From: Providencia rettgeri | Lineage (GTDB): Bacteria > Pseudomonadota > Gammaproteobacteria > Enterobacterales > Enterobacteriaceae | Length of the DNA: 64,000 nt | Assembly: GCA_900455085.1 (NCBI GenBank) | Contig: UGTZ01000001.1 | Span: 4,184,501 to 4,248,500 of the forward strand | Direction of reading: 5' to 3' | In this document: positions 37,163-47,367 of the stretch, piece after piece | How the letters are laid out: each line of letters starts with the position of its first letter | How positions within the stretch are numbered: the first letter of the stretch is position 1 | Notes under the pieces: model-generated | The model's input: only the letters and a program-made list of their open reading frames with translations | Databases searched by the model: none | Told to the model about the DNA's origin: nothing | Translations under genes and position numbers: made by a program

Positions 37163-40100
37163 GTGCGTGTGATTATCAGTTTTTTTCTTAGCCTGTTAAT
37201 CGTTTTCTCTTCCGTTGCAGCACCAACTGCAGCGCAGGATGAAGCACAGATTAAGCAGGAGCTCAAACAACTTGAGTCAAGCACCAACCCCAAAGATGCA
37301 GAGATAGCACAAGCATTACAGGGTGCTTTGAATTGGATGAGTGAAACACGTGATTCCGATGCAAAAGCCAAATCTTATCAAGAAGCTATTGATAATTTCC
37401 CTAGAATTATCAAAGAAATAAGACAAAAAATCCTCAATGAAAGTGATGAACCAGCCCCAATACCGGTAGGTATCAGCTTAGGTGAGCTTGAACAACGTAT
37501 TATTCAGCTTAGCAGCCAATTACTCGATCAAAGCCGCTTAACTCAGCAAGAGCAAGATAAAGGCCGAGAAATCAGTGAATCATTAAGTATTCTGCCACAA
37601 CAGCTTTCTGAAGCCAGACGTTTACTGACTGAAGCCACCGCACGCTTTCAGTCTTTGAGTACACCATCAACGCCATTAGCCGATGCCCAGTACACATTGG
37701 CTCAAGCCGAAGTAAGTGCTCGCAAATCAACAGTTAATGAACTGGAAATGGCGCAGCTTTCTGCCAATAACCGACAAGAAATCTCACGCCTTACGTTGGA
37801 ATTATACAAAAAACGCTATCAACGTATGGAACTTGAGTTACAAAACCTGCGTGATTTCCAAAATACCCAACGCCAACAAAAAGCTATTTTAGCGTTAGAA
37901 CACACAGAAATGTTGGCCGCACAAGGGGAACTAACCCCATTTTTAACTGAGCAGCTTGATATTAACCGCAAAATGTCTCAGGAATTAACAGCTCAGGCAC
38001 AGCGCATGAGCGCCATCACCAATAGCCAAGCAGAAATTTCAACCAGTATCCGTGATGCTCGCCAAGCACTCACAACTATTCGCGAGCAAGCTCAGTGGAT
38101 CAGCAGCTCAAGCACATTAGGGGAAGCACTCAGAACACAGCTTTCCCGTTTGCCTGATATTCCAAAAAGCCAACAGCTTGATCGTGAAATGGCTGATTTA
38201 CGCGTGCAACGCTTAAATTATGAAGATAGCCTCGATAGACTAAGTAAAATAGATACAACCGAGCAAGAAACCGAGCATGAGCTTAATGCAGCTCAAGTGC
38301 AAGTTTATCAGTCATTAATTAAAACCCGCCGAGAGCTACTGACCTCTTTAATTTCCGGTCTTGATGCTGAAATGTTAGAGCTAACAAAGCTTAATGTCGC
38401 TACTGGGCAATTAACCGATGCATTAAAAGAAGTCAAAGATGCTTCCAACCGTTATCTTTTCTGGGTCGCAGATGTTCCACCAATAAGCATCAGCTATCCT
38501 GTCATGTTAGTAACTGATATTACTCAATTACTTTCACTGGATACCTTGTCCCAACTTGCTGGTGCACTGAACGTTATGCTGACAACTCAAGATACCTTTT
38601 TGTATCTTCTTGGTTCGATAGCATTAGTCATTTTCAGTATTAGCACGCGTAAGCACTACCAAGCATTTCTTGACCGCTCCAGTTTACGTATTGGTAAGGT
38701 GACACAAGACCGGTTCTACTTAACCATTCGAACCATTTTTTGGTCAATTATTGTTGCTCTTCCTCTACCTATGATGTGGTCAGCCATCGGCTATGGCTTA
38801 CAAAGTGCATGGCAATACCCCATGGCCGCGGCGATAGGTTATGGTGTCAGTGCGACGACACCTTTATTGTGGCTGTTTATGATCAGCGAAACCTTTTCTC
38901 GTCCAACCGGGCTATTTATTTCTCACTTCGGTTGGGACAAAGATTCCGTTAAACGTGCGATGCGTTATTACCGAATGGCGATTTTTGTCATCGTTCCATT
39001 AGTGATGGCAATTATTACCTTTGAACATTATAGCGATAGGGAATTTGCAGCCAGTATTGGCCGTTTCTGTTTTATCTTTTTATGTGTTGCACTTAGCTTA
39101 ATTACCAACAACTTGCGTCGTTCACAAATCCCTCTCTATTTAGATAGACATGGGTCCGGTGAGAATATCGTTAATAAAGCCTTGTGGTGGATGATATTAC
39201 TCGCACCTATTGTTGCTGGGTTCTTCTCCATTTTAGGTTATTTCTCAACCTCACAGGCCCTGCTTGCACGTTTAGAAACTTCTGTTGCCATTTGGTTTGT
39301 CATCCTTATCGTTTATCATACTATTCGCCGTTGGATGTCGATGCAGCGCCGTAAATTAGCCTTCGAGCGTGCGAAACAACGCCGTGCTGAGATATTGGCG
39401 CAACGTGCTAAAGGTGAAGACGATAGCCAGCAAGCAAACGCCAGTAGTGAAGGAAATATTGATATCGAAGAACAGGTTATCGACTTGGATACCATTAGCA
39501 CCCAATCTGTGGGGTTAGTTCGTTCGATTTTAACCATGATTGCCTTGGTTTCATTAATTTGGCTATGGTCTGAGCTACATACTGCATTCTCTTTCCTTGA
39601 AAATATTCGCTTATGGGATGTGACCTCAACGGTTAATGGCGTTGATACGGTACAACCTATCACCATGGGCTCTATTTTCATTGCTATTTTGACTATTATC
39701 GTTACTGCCCAATTAGTTCGTAACTTACCCGCTTTACTTGAGCTGGCAGTACTCCAACATTTGGATTTAACGCCAGGTACCGGTTACGCTATCAGCACAC
39801 TAACCAAGTATACGATTACTATTATCGGGACCATTGTTGGCTTCTCTATGTTAGGGATTGAGTGGTCAAAACTACAATGGCTTGTAGCGGCGATGGGGGT
39901 CGGACTTGGTTTTGGCTTACAAGAAATCTTCGCTAATATTATCTCAGGGTTGATGATCTTATTTGAAAAACCGATCCGGATTGGAGACACAGTAACTATC
40001 CGTAACTTGACCGGCAGTATTACCAAGATCAATACCCGTGCAACCACGCTAACAGATTGGGACAGAAAAGAAATTATTGTGCCAAATAAGGCATTTATTA

Positions 40101-40504
40101 CTGAACAATTTATTAACTGGTCACTTTCTGACACAATCACACGTATTGTCATGACGATTCCTGCACCTTCTGATGCCAATAGTGAATTAGTGACAGATAC
40201 TATTTTACGTGCAGCTCAACGCTCTACGATGATTTTAGACAACCCGGCACCTGAAGTATATCTTGTTGATTTACAACAAGGTATTCAGATTTTTGAATTA
40301 CGTGTCTATGCCGCAGAAATGGGCCACCGGTTACCTGCACGCCATGAAATACATCAAAACATCCTAGTATCCTTTGCTGAACAAGGGATTACCTTGCCAT
40401 TCCCACCATTCCAAGCAAGGGTGGATGTCCGTGATAACTCTCTGCAAAGTGCGACAAACAATCTTTCAGGACGTAATCCAAGCCGTAAATCTGGGGAACT
40501 GTAA
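37163..40504 (+). CDS. mscM: MscM/YjeP, miniconductance mechanosensitive channel
   Basis: A large MscS-superfamily channel that protects against hypo-osmotic shock. A signal peptide leads to a long periplasmic coiled-coil region (to about residue 460), about eleven TM helices, and the C-terminal MscS core (GVGLGFGLQEIFANIISG pore-lining helix, then FEKPIRIGDTVTI beta domain). The start at GTG 37163 (MRVII) is preferred since GGAG lies nine bases upstream; a TTG at 37145 overlaps that site. 1113 residues. The psd-mscM pair is as in E. coli. Confidence 0.94.
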   Translation: MRVIISFFLSLLIVFSSVAAPTAAQDEAQIKQELKQLESSTNPKDAEIAQALQGALNWMSETRDSDAKAKSYQEAIDNFPRIIKEIRQKILNESDEPAPIPVGISLGELEQRIIQLSSQLLDQSRLTQQEQDKGREISESLSILPQQLSEARRLLTEATARFQSLSTPSTPLADAQYTLAQAEVSARKSTVNELEMAQLSANNRQEISRLTLELYKKRYQRMELELQNLRDFQNTQRQQKAILALEHTEMLAAQGELTPFLTEQLDINRKMSQELTAQAQRMSAITNSQAEISTSIRDARQALTTIREQAQWISSSSTLGEALRTQLSRLPDIPKSQQLDREMADLRVQRLNYEDSLDRLSKIDTTEQETEHELNAAQVQVYQSLIKTRRELLTSLISGLDAEMLELTKLNVATGQLTDALKEVKDASNRYLFWVADVPPISISYPVMLVTDITQLLSLDTLSQLAGALNVMLTTQDTFLYLLGSIALVIFSISTRKHYQAFLDRSSLRIGKVTQDRFYLTIRTIFWSIIVALPLPMMWSAIGYGLQSAWQYPMAAAIGYGVSATTPLLWLFMISETFSRPTGLFISHFGWDKDSVKRAMRYYRMAIFVIVPLVMAIITFEHYSDREFAASIGRFCFIFLCVALSLITNNLRRSQIPLYLDRHGSGENIVNKALWWMILLAPIVAGFFSILGYFSTSQALLARLETSVAIWFVILIVYHTIRRWMSMQRRKLAFERAKQRRAEILAQRAKGEDDSQQANASSEGNIDIEEQVIDLDTISTQSVGLVRSILTMIALVSLIWLWSELHTAFSFLENIRLWDVTSTVNGVDTVQPITMGSIFIAILTIIVTAQLVRNLPALLELAVLQHLDLTPGTGYAISTLTKYTITIIGTIVGFSMLGIEWSKLQWLVAAMGVGLGFGLQEIFANIISGLMILFEKPIRIGDTVTIRNLTGSITKINTRATTLTDWDRKEIIVPNKAFITEQFINWSLSDTITRIVMTIPAPSDANSELVTDTILRAAQRSTMILDNPAPEVYLVDLQQGIQIFELRVYAAEMGHRLPARHEIHQNILVSFAEQGITLPFPPFQARVDVRDNSLQSATNNLSGRNPSRKSGEL

Positions 40505-40512
40505 GCCGTATT

Positions 40513-40851
40513 ATGCCATTACAATTAGATGAAAAAGACGAATTAGTGATATTGAGGATCGCCCAACTTGAACGTGTTGGGTCGATTTTATTCTTTTTGA
40601 TTCCATTAATTATCTTATTAATTGTTGGGAAAGCTTTTGCATTTAATACGCTATATCTTTGGCAAGTGTATTGTGCGGTTTATATCGTCGGGTTTCGTGT
40701 ACTTTGTGGCAAGCTATCATCGCAACAGCAACAGCTAGCTATTCGTCGAGGCTGGGGAAACAACCGTTTTTATCGGCTTTCTTGGTGCTATCTTGTATTA
40801 TCGGTTGTCATACTGGTGGGATACAAAATCGTATCCCACACATCTGCTTAA
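40513..40851 (+). CDS. Small membrane protein, unknown, downstream of mscM
   Basis: A 112-residue protein with about three hydrophobic helices (residues ~23-45, ~50-65, ~92-108) and a basic loop (SSQQQQLAIRRGWGNN). I do not recognise a family. It starts eight bases after mscM and is probably translated from the same mRNA, so an accessory role for the channel is possible but unproven. It converges with the next gene, ending three bases from it. Confidence 0.6.
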   Translation: MPLQLDEKDELVILRIAQLERVGSILFFLIPLIILLIVGKAFAFNTLYLWQVYCAVYIVGFRVLCGKLSSQQQQLAIRRGWGNNRFYRLSWCYLVLSVVILVGYKIVSHTSA

Positions 40852-40854
40852 TCG

Positions 40855-41658
40855 TTAGCTGGCTTTAAAACCATACGATTTAATATAACCTTCCGCTAAT
40901 TTTTGTGCCTGCTGTAATTCTTCAGGACTTAACTGCTCCGCAATCTTATTCTGTAGACGATGACTTTCTGCGTTACCACTGTAAACCGCAGTTGCAAGCC
41001 ATGCGTAGGCTTGCTGCAAGTTTTTCTTCACGCCACGTCCTTCAGAGTACATGACACCTAAGCGGTCTTGAGACTTAGCATCTTTTTGTTTCGCGGCTTT
41101 TCTAAACCAAAAGACCGCCTTTTCGTCATCTAAATCAACACCACTACCAATCGAGTACATTTGGCCTATCTGGAATTGAGCCAGTATATTTCCGCCCTGC
41201 GCAGCTTTTCTAAACCAAAATGCCGCTTTTTCTAGGTTTTGAGTAACACCTAAGCCTTGCGCGTACATCATCGCCATGTTTGTTTCAGCTCGGGTATCAC
41301 CTTGAGCGGCGGCTTGTTCATACCATAGCATCGCTTTGTCATAATCACGACGCACACCAAAGCCATTTACAAACATCGTACCAAGGCGGAATTGCGCATC
41401 TGAATTCCCTTGGTTTCCTGCTTTGATGAACCACTCAGCCGCGGCTTTAGAATCTTGAGAAACACCTAATCCCTTAAAATAACGCTCACCTAGCTGGAAT
41501 TGGGCTTTAGGGTCACCTTTTTGCGCTAACTGCGTAATTTGTTCAATCGAGGGTTCTTGTGTTGCTGTTGCCGATGCCGGCGCAGTGGTAGGTTTAGCAG
41601 TTAAAACGGAACTAAAACAAATCGAGCCTAACAACAGTACTAACGCAATTCTTTTCAT
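40855..41658 (-). CDS. Exported Sel1-repeat (SLR) protein
   Basis: The protein has 267 residues with a signal peptide (first ~21, ending LTA) and five to six tandem 36-residue Sel1-like repeats of the pattern A-x-x-x-LG-x-x-Y-x-x-G-x-GV-x-x-D-x-x-x-A-x-x-W-x-x-KAA. The SLR solenoid usually mediates protein binding in the periplasm or at the outer membrane. No enzyme motif is visible. The specific partner is unknown. Confidence 0.82.
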   Translation of the reverse strand: MKRIALVLLLGSICFSSVLTAKPTTAPASATATQEPSIEQITQLAQKGDPKAQFQLGERYFKGLGVSQDSKAAAEWFIKAGNQGNSDAQFRLGTMFVNGFGVRRDYDKAMLWYEQAAAQGDTRAETNMAMMYAQGLGVTQNLEKAAFWFRKAAQGGNILAQFQIGQMYSIGSGVDLDDEKAVFWFRKAAKQKDAKSQDRLGVMYSEGRGVKKNLQQAYAWLATAVYSGNAESHRLQNKIAEQLSPEELQQAQKLAEGYIKSYGFKAS

Positions 41659-41856
41659 CCTAAGGAACCCTCAACAGTGCAATATGCAACCTGTGAAAAC
41701 AGTGCTATCCATTAATATCGACCTAAACACTCATCCCCCTAGTTTAAATTTACTTTTTGTCAGAAAAAATAGGAAAAGTGACCTAAATTTCACAAAAAGC
41801 ACGTTTCGCTGTATTTTCGCTGTGGGAACTTACGTTTCTGGTCTAATTGCGATAAT

Positions 41857-41890
41857 AAAAAACCAGATAAACATATTGCCTATCTGGTTT
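41857..41890 (-). terminator. Intrinsic terminator of the pldB-yigL transcript
   Basis: On the minus strand, AAACCAGATA...TATCTGGTTT is followed by a T-run, 25 nt after the yigL stop. Confidence 0.8.
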
Positions 41891-41914
41891 CTCTATTTCA
41901 AATAACAAAATGAA

Positions 41915-42727
41915 TTATGCGTTATTAAGGTATTTATTTCTCAGATAACGAGCAACAGCATCATCACTATTCGAGCCAATGACTTCCATGTGTGGTAACG
42001 CATCTTTTAGCAACTGATGTGCATTTTGCATGATGCAGCCTTTTCCGGCCATCGTTAGCATTTCTTTGTCATTCATGCCATCACCAAACGCAATGCTATC
42101 ACTCGGTGTATAGCCATGTAGAGCAGCTACTTGCTTCAAAGCTTCCCCTTTAGAAACAGTACCAGCCATAACTTCTAAACAGCTACGCAGTGAAAACGTT
42201 ACATTCACTTTATCTTGCCAGCGTGCTTGAATGCGCCGCTGTAGATCCACCAGCAAATCATGATCTTCACTGGTGTAGTAAACTTTACAGACCTCAGAGG
42301 TGACAAAATTATGGCGGTCAAACAACTGGTAGTTAAATACCGATTCTTTAAAAAACTCTTTTTGTTCAGGGCTTTCACGGTTGATAAACCAATCATCACC
42401 ATGGTAGTAATTAGTGACAAGCTCAGGGTTATCAAATTCCATCAAACACAGCTCATGAGCAATTTGAGGAGCAACATTGTGCTCAAAAATTAAGTCACCA
42501 CGGGTATTATGGATCCGCGCACCATTAGACGTGATCATATACGCATCGATGCCTAAACCATCACGGATTTGAGCAACATCCACATGGTGACGGCCTGTTG
42601 CAAACACAAAATGCACATCTTGCGAAGTTACTAGCTGTTTCAAAGTGTCTTTTGTATAAGACGTTAAGTCATGATTGGGAGATAACAGTGTCCCATCCAA
42701 ATCGGAAGCAACTACAGGATATTTCAT
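41915..42727 (-). CDS. yigL: YigL, HAD-family sugar/pyridoxal phosphatase
   Basis: A Cof-type (IIB) HAD phosphatase; E. coli YigL dephosphorylates glucose-6-phosphate and pyridoxal phosphate and is induced by the SgrS small RNA during sugar-phosphate stress. Motif I is VASDLDGTLLS, motif II TSNGARI, motif III includes VSKGEAL and motif IV is GDGMNDKEM. The start at ATG 42727 (AGGG seven bases upstream) gives 270 residues. Downstream of pldB, as in E. coli. Confidence 0.93.
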   Translation of the reverse strand: MKYPVVASDLDGTLLSPNHDLTSYTKDTLKQLVTSQDVHFVFATGRHHVDVAQIRDGLGIDAYMITSNGARIHNTRGDLIFEHNVAPQIAHELCLMEFDNPELVTNYYHGDDWFINRESPEQKEFFKESVFNYQLFDRHNFVTSEVCKVYYTSEDHDLLVDLQRRIQARWQDKVNVTFSLRSCLEVMAGTVSKGEALKQVAALHGYTPSDSIAFGDGMNDKEMLTMAGKGCIMQNAHQLLKDALPHMEVIGSNSDDAVARYLRNKYLNNA

Positions 42728-42740
42728 ATTCAAACCCTAA

Positions 42741-43736
42741 CTAATACTGCTCAAAAAAATCACAGATAGCATTGAGCGCCATCGCTCTTAATGCATCCAC
42801 TTCAAATAGGATTTCATGGTGTGCCCCTTCAATAATGAGAGGTAATTTTTCTTCTCGTCCTATTTTCGCTTTTTGTCGGCTTTGACAAAAAGCTTGTAGC
42901 TCTTTATTGCTGACCACTTTTTCTTCACTGGCTTCCAACACCATCAGTGGCACATCAATTTCTCCCGCTTTCGCAATTAGCTCATCGCCAATCACAAAAC
43001 TTTCACGTAGCCAATGATAAGTTGGCCCACCCAAGCGCAATTCAGGGTAATCGGCATAATAGCGTAAGTAGCGCCGATAACGCTCCGAGCTGTGTGTTAA
43101 TACATTGATTAAATAAGGTAATGGCTGCCATTTCCCAGTAGAGGCCGCGTAATCATTACGAACGCTTTCACGCGATTCCGCTCTATCAACAATAAAGCTC
43201 GCCATCCAACGAGGCATGGGTAAATTAATACCAATCATCGGTGCACATAAGGTTGCGGCATCAAATGTGACGTTATCTCGCAACAAATACCCGGCTAAAA
43301 TAGCACTTCCCATTGAATGTGCTAATGCATAACATTTTGGGTAATGCCGATATTTAACCTCAAGCTCAATAAACTTTTCAAAATCGTCAATGTAATCAGT
43401 GAATTTTTCAACATGGCCTTTTTGAGGATCAGCTAACATGCGCCCTGATCGCCCTTGACCACGATGATCAATAATAAAAACATCATAGCCTAAATGATAA
43501 AAATCATAAGCCACTTCAGGGTACTTCACATAGCTTTCACTACGCCCCGGTGAAATGACTATCGCTTTATGGTGCTTTGGATGAATAAAACGGACATAGT
43601 GAATGGGAATATCATCAACTCCCATAAATTGAGATTCTTCTCGATGTTGCCAGAAATCTAAAAGCGGGCCATTTGTAAAAGCAGAAAATTGAGTTTCTCG
43701 ATTCAGCCAACTCTCTTTTAGGTTTTCAGACGTCAT
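42741..43736 (-). CDS. pldB: Lysophospholipase L2
   Basis: An inner-membrane-associated alpha/beta hydrolase that degrades lysophospholipids. The nucleophile elbow is AHSMGS, the oxyanion region IIDHRGQGRSGR, and the catalytic His lies in GAHHEILFE. The 331 residues match E. coli (340). It follows recQ directly; rhtC and rhtB, which sit between them in E. coli, are absent here. Confidence 0.93.
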   Translation of the reverse strand: MTSENLKESWLNRETQFSAFTNGPLLDFWQHREESQFMGVDDIPIHYVRFIHPKHHKAIVISPGRSESYVKYPEVAYDFYHLGYDVFIIDHRGQGRSGRMLADPQKGHVEKFTDYIDDFEKFIELEVKYRHYPKCYALAHSMGSAILAGYLLRDNVTFDAATLCAPMIGINLPMPRWMASFIVDRAESRESVRNDYAASTGKWQPLPYLINVLTHSSERYRRYLRYYADYPELRLGGPTYHWLRESFVIGDELIAKAGEIDVPLMVLEASEEKVVSNKELQAFCQSRQKAKIGREEKLPLIIEGAHHEILFEVDALRAMALNAICDFFEQY

Positions 43737-43756
43737 CCTGCAGTTTCCTTATTTAT

Positions 43757-45582
43757 TCATTCATAACCTTCAAGATGGTCTTGGATAAGTGCCATAAATG
43801 CCACTCCAAAACGTTCGAGTTTGCGCTCGCCAACACCATTAATTAACAATAATTCGGCAGGTGAAGTTGGAGTGTGCTCAGCCATTTCAATTAATGTTGC
43901 ATCATTAAACACGACAAATGGTGGAATATTTTCTTCATCTGCAATGGACTTACGTAATTTACGCAGTTTCGCAAATAATTTTTTATCATAATTGCCATGA
44001 TAAATTTTGTTTTGTTGATTACGGCTTTTTACCACTAAAACACGCGGAACTGCTAGTTTTAGTGCCGCTTCGCCCCGTAATATAGGCCGTGCAGCCTCAG
44101 TTAATTGAAGCGCTGAAAAATGCGTAATATTCTGAGTGATCATACCTAAATGGATCAATTGGCGAATCACACTAACCCAATGTTCATTACTTTGTTCTTT
44201 ACCGATACCATAAACAGGCAGTTTGTCATGGCCTAAATCACGGATACGTTGATTATTAGCACCACGCAATACCTCTACAATATAGCCGATACCAAACCGC
44301 TGACCAACACGATAAATACAGGATAGCGCTTTTTGCGCATCCACTAACCCATCGTACTGTTTTGGCGGATCTAAGCAAATATCACAGTTACCACAAGGCT
44401 GCTGACGATTTTCGCCAAAATAATTGAGTAACACCAAACGACGGCAGGTTTGGGCTTCAGCAAAAGCCGCGATGGCATTCAGCTTATGCCGTTCGATATC
44501 TTGCTGCATACCTGCAGGTTTTTCCTCAAGGCAACGACGTAACCATGCCATATCGGCCGGGTCATAAAATAAAATGGCTTCGGCCTCAACACCATCACGC
44601 CCTGCTCGCCCTGTTTCTTGATAATACGCTTCGATATTACGTGGAATATCGAAATGAGCGACAAACCGAACGTTTGATTTATTAATTCCCATCCCAAAAG
44701 CCACTGTCGCCACGACAACTTGCAGATTATCTTTTAGAAATGCGTCTTGTACCCACTCCCGTTTAGCAGCCTCTAACCCTGCATGGTATGCTGCAACGCT
44801 TAGGCCTCGTTTTTGCAAGCGCTCTGTCGTTTCTTCAACCTTACTGCGACTGTTACAATAAACAATACCCGCTTTTCCTTTTTGGCCTTTAATAAAAAAC
44901 CAAAGTTGATCTAACGGTTTATATTTTCGACTAAGGTATAACGAATATTTGGCCTATCAAAGCTACTCACATGAACTAATGGCTCATGTAGCTCCAATAA
45001 GCGAATAATGTCTGCACGTGTGGTTTCATCTGCAGTTGCGGTTAACGCCATCACGGGTACATTAGGCAATGATTGCCGTAATTGGCCTAGTGCACGATAT
45101 TCAGGGCGAAAATCGTGTCCCCATTGAGAAATACAGTGGGCTTCATCCACGGCTAGCAAAGTGATATTCCACCCTGCTAATTGGCTTAGAAAATAATCAG
45201 TTAATAGCCGTTCAGGGGCAACATAAAGTAATTTTATTTCCCCCTGACTGCACAGCTCCATGATTTGACGCTGTTCTTGTGACGTTTGTGATGAATTTAA
45301 ACATGCCGCATTAACCCCATGTAACCTTAATTGGTCAACTTGGTCTTTCATTAATGATATTAATGGCGAAACAACCAGTGTGACACCGTCTTTAACTAAA
45401 GCAGGGACTTGGTAGCAAAGGGATTTACCGCCCCCTGTTGGCATTAACACTAAGCAATCACGGTTATCTAAAATGGCCCCAATGACAGCATCTTGCCCAG
45501 GGCGAAATGACTGATAACCAAATGTACTATTAAGCACATGTTCAGCCAATGAAAGTTGGTTAATGACGCAAGCGGTGGACAC
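43757..45582 (-). CDS. recQ: ATP-dependent DNA helicase RecQ (one frame break)
   Basis: A superfamily-2 3'-5' helicase of the RecF recombination pathway. Walker A MPTGGGKSLCY, DEAH box, motif VI QETGRAGRDG, the RQC zinc cysteines (CRRLVLLNYFGE...CGNCDIC) and an HRDC domain (LRKSIADEENIPP) are all present. The frame is broken at an A4 run on the minus strand (plus 44934-44937): adding one A turns ENINR-stop into EKYKPLDQLWFF. The start is GTG at 45582 with GAGGAAG upstream, giving about 608 residues (E. coli 609). It is a probable sequence error. Confidence 0.9.
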
Positions 45583-45692
45583 AAACTTCCTCAATCGATA
45601 AAACAAGCCGCTGCCCAATTGAGCAGCGAAGTTGTTGATTTATGACTTGGTATTTCACTCAGAACTGAATAGAGCACTGAGTTTTTCTTCCA

Positions 45693-46586
45693 TTACAACA
45701 TATCGTTTAGCATAACACCGATACCAAAACGGGTTTGGCGATAATTGTAGTCTATCATCGACTCACCATATCCGCTAAACAACTGGGTATAAAAACGCAC
45801 ATGTTTACTAATTGGATAACTCCACCCCAACTCTGCACCACCGTAACCGGTATTCCAGTTATAGCGTCCAGTCGTAGTAAATACGCTATCTCCCAATGCA
45901 TATCCTACCTTTAAGCGATAGTAGCCCATGTATTTGGTAATATCAGAATTATCATCACGCCCTTCACTTTCATGAATGCGGTACCAAGGTTTAAGGTCAA
46001 CTTGCCAATTACCATTTTGCGCCATTGCCCTCGCATATACACGGTTCCAGCTGCGAGAGGTCGGTTCTGAGCGCCCATTTGACTCGTGGTTAAAGCCCGT
46101 TTCAATCTCACGTAACGTCCAACCCGCAAATTGGTAGTCAGTTAGCCAGCCAACAAACACCTGAGGCTCATAGTTGGTTTCTCTAAATGGTGAAGATTCT
46201 TTTTTATTACTTAACTGCCACCAAGAACGTTGAGTATAAGAAACGGCTAAAATGGAATCATCACCAGCAATACCGGCCCATAATGGAAAAGCTAAACTTA
46301 GTTGAAATTTAACTTCATCCTTTAACGCATCATCGCCCCAATTGTAGCTAGAAATCGCTTTTTTATTCATCGAGGAGGTATAGGTATAAATGATGTAATT
46401 CGATTCATACGGATACAATACAAATGGATTATCATGGTGTTGTAGTAATCCTGAAATGATACTTCCACGTATTGGTAGGGTATTTTTGACATCTTGTTCA
46501 GGCTGAATACTTGTATTTTCAGTCGCAAACAGTGAAGCAGACCAAAAGCTGAGCACTGCACTTAACAAAATCGGTAAAGCGCGCAT
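45693..46586 (-). CDS. pldA: Outer-membrane phospholipase A (OMPLA)
   Basis: PldA is a 12-stranded barrel that hydrolyses misplaced phospholipids in the outer leaflet and is active as a calcium-bound dimer. A signal peptide (first ~22) precedes the barrel; the catalytic His and Ser are in GFNHESNGRS, with the third residue Asn in SWNRVYAR. 297 residues (E. coli 289). Next to recQ as usual. Confidence 0.95.
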   Translation of the reverse strand: MRALPILLSAVLSFWSASLFATENTSIQPEQDVKNTLPIRGSIISGLLQHHDNPFVLYPYESNYIIYTYTSSMNKKAISSYNWGDDALKDEVKFQLSLAFPLWAGIAGDDSILAVSYTQRSWWQLSNKKESSPFRETNYEPQVFVGWLTDYQFAGWTLREIETGFNHESNGRSEPTSRSWNRVYARAMAQNGNWQVDLKPWYRIHESEGRDDNSDITKYMGYYRLKVGYALGDSVFTTTGRYNWNTGYGGAELGWSYPISKHVRFYTQLFSGYGESMIDYNYRQTRFGIGVMLNDML

Positions 46587-46740
46587 TAGTCATTCCTATT
46601 TCAACATCGTCCAAAAAAAGTTTGTCCTATTTTACACACAAAACTGAATAACTGTTGAAAGATTATTCATTCGTTTGTTAGAGACATAATTTACACGTAA
46701 TGTTAACTTATTATTTACATATTTTTAAAGGATGAAAACG

Positions 46741-47211
46741 ATGAATGACCGTACTTATACTTTAGAAGAAGCCAGTGAGTTAATGAGCCATGCATTTATT
46801 TATAAAATGCCATTTAACCAATTACTTGGGATTAAGTTAATGAGTCTAAATGATGATTTTGTTCAGCTTACCGTTGAAAATCGTCAGCAATTAATTGGTA
46901 ATTTCACTCAGAACATTTTACATGGCGGTGTGATCGCTTCGGTTTTAGATATTGCAGGAGGCATGGTGTGTATTAACCGTATTTTGCAGCGCATTAATCC
47001 ATTAACTCATACTGAGATTGTCGACAAAATGTCTCGCATGGGAACAATCGACCTACGAGTTGATTATTTACGCCCTGGTCGAGGCCAACTTTTTACCGCC
47101 AGTGCCAGCTTATTAAGAGATGGTAATAAAATAGCCGTTACACGCTGCGAACTTCATAATGAAAACAATCAGCATATTGCGACAGCAACGGCAACTTACC
47201 TGGTGGGATAA
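46741..47211 (+). CDS. yigI: YigI, hotdog-fold acyl-CoA thioesterase
   Basis: A PaaI-type hotdog protein of 156 residues; E. coli YigI is a thioesterase acting on medium- and long-chain acyl-CoAs. Conserved elements are ILHGGVIASVLDIAGGM and DLRVDYLRPGRG. The start at ATG 46741 is chosen because the GGA ribosome site sits seven bases upstream; an ATG at 46732 overlaps that site. Divergent from pldA. Confidence 0.9.
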   Translation: MNDRTYTLEEASELMSHAFIYKMPFNQLLGIKLMSLNDDFVQLTVENRQQLIGNFTQNILHGGVIASVLDIAGGMVCINRILQRINPLTHTEIVDKMSRMGTIDLRVDYLRPGRGQLFTASASLLRDGNKIAVTRCELHNENNQHIATATATYLVG

Positions 47212-47367
47212 AATAGATACAAATAATTAGTCACCTACTAAACTAATAACTTGTAAAAAAACCTGAGCAATGTCACATTAGTGGTATCAAAAATCGTGCC
47301 GCTTAAATCGGCTCGGTCTCTCTGTATAAGTATCTTTTTAGTCTTTAATTCAATTTCAGAGCCAACA

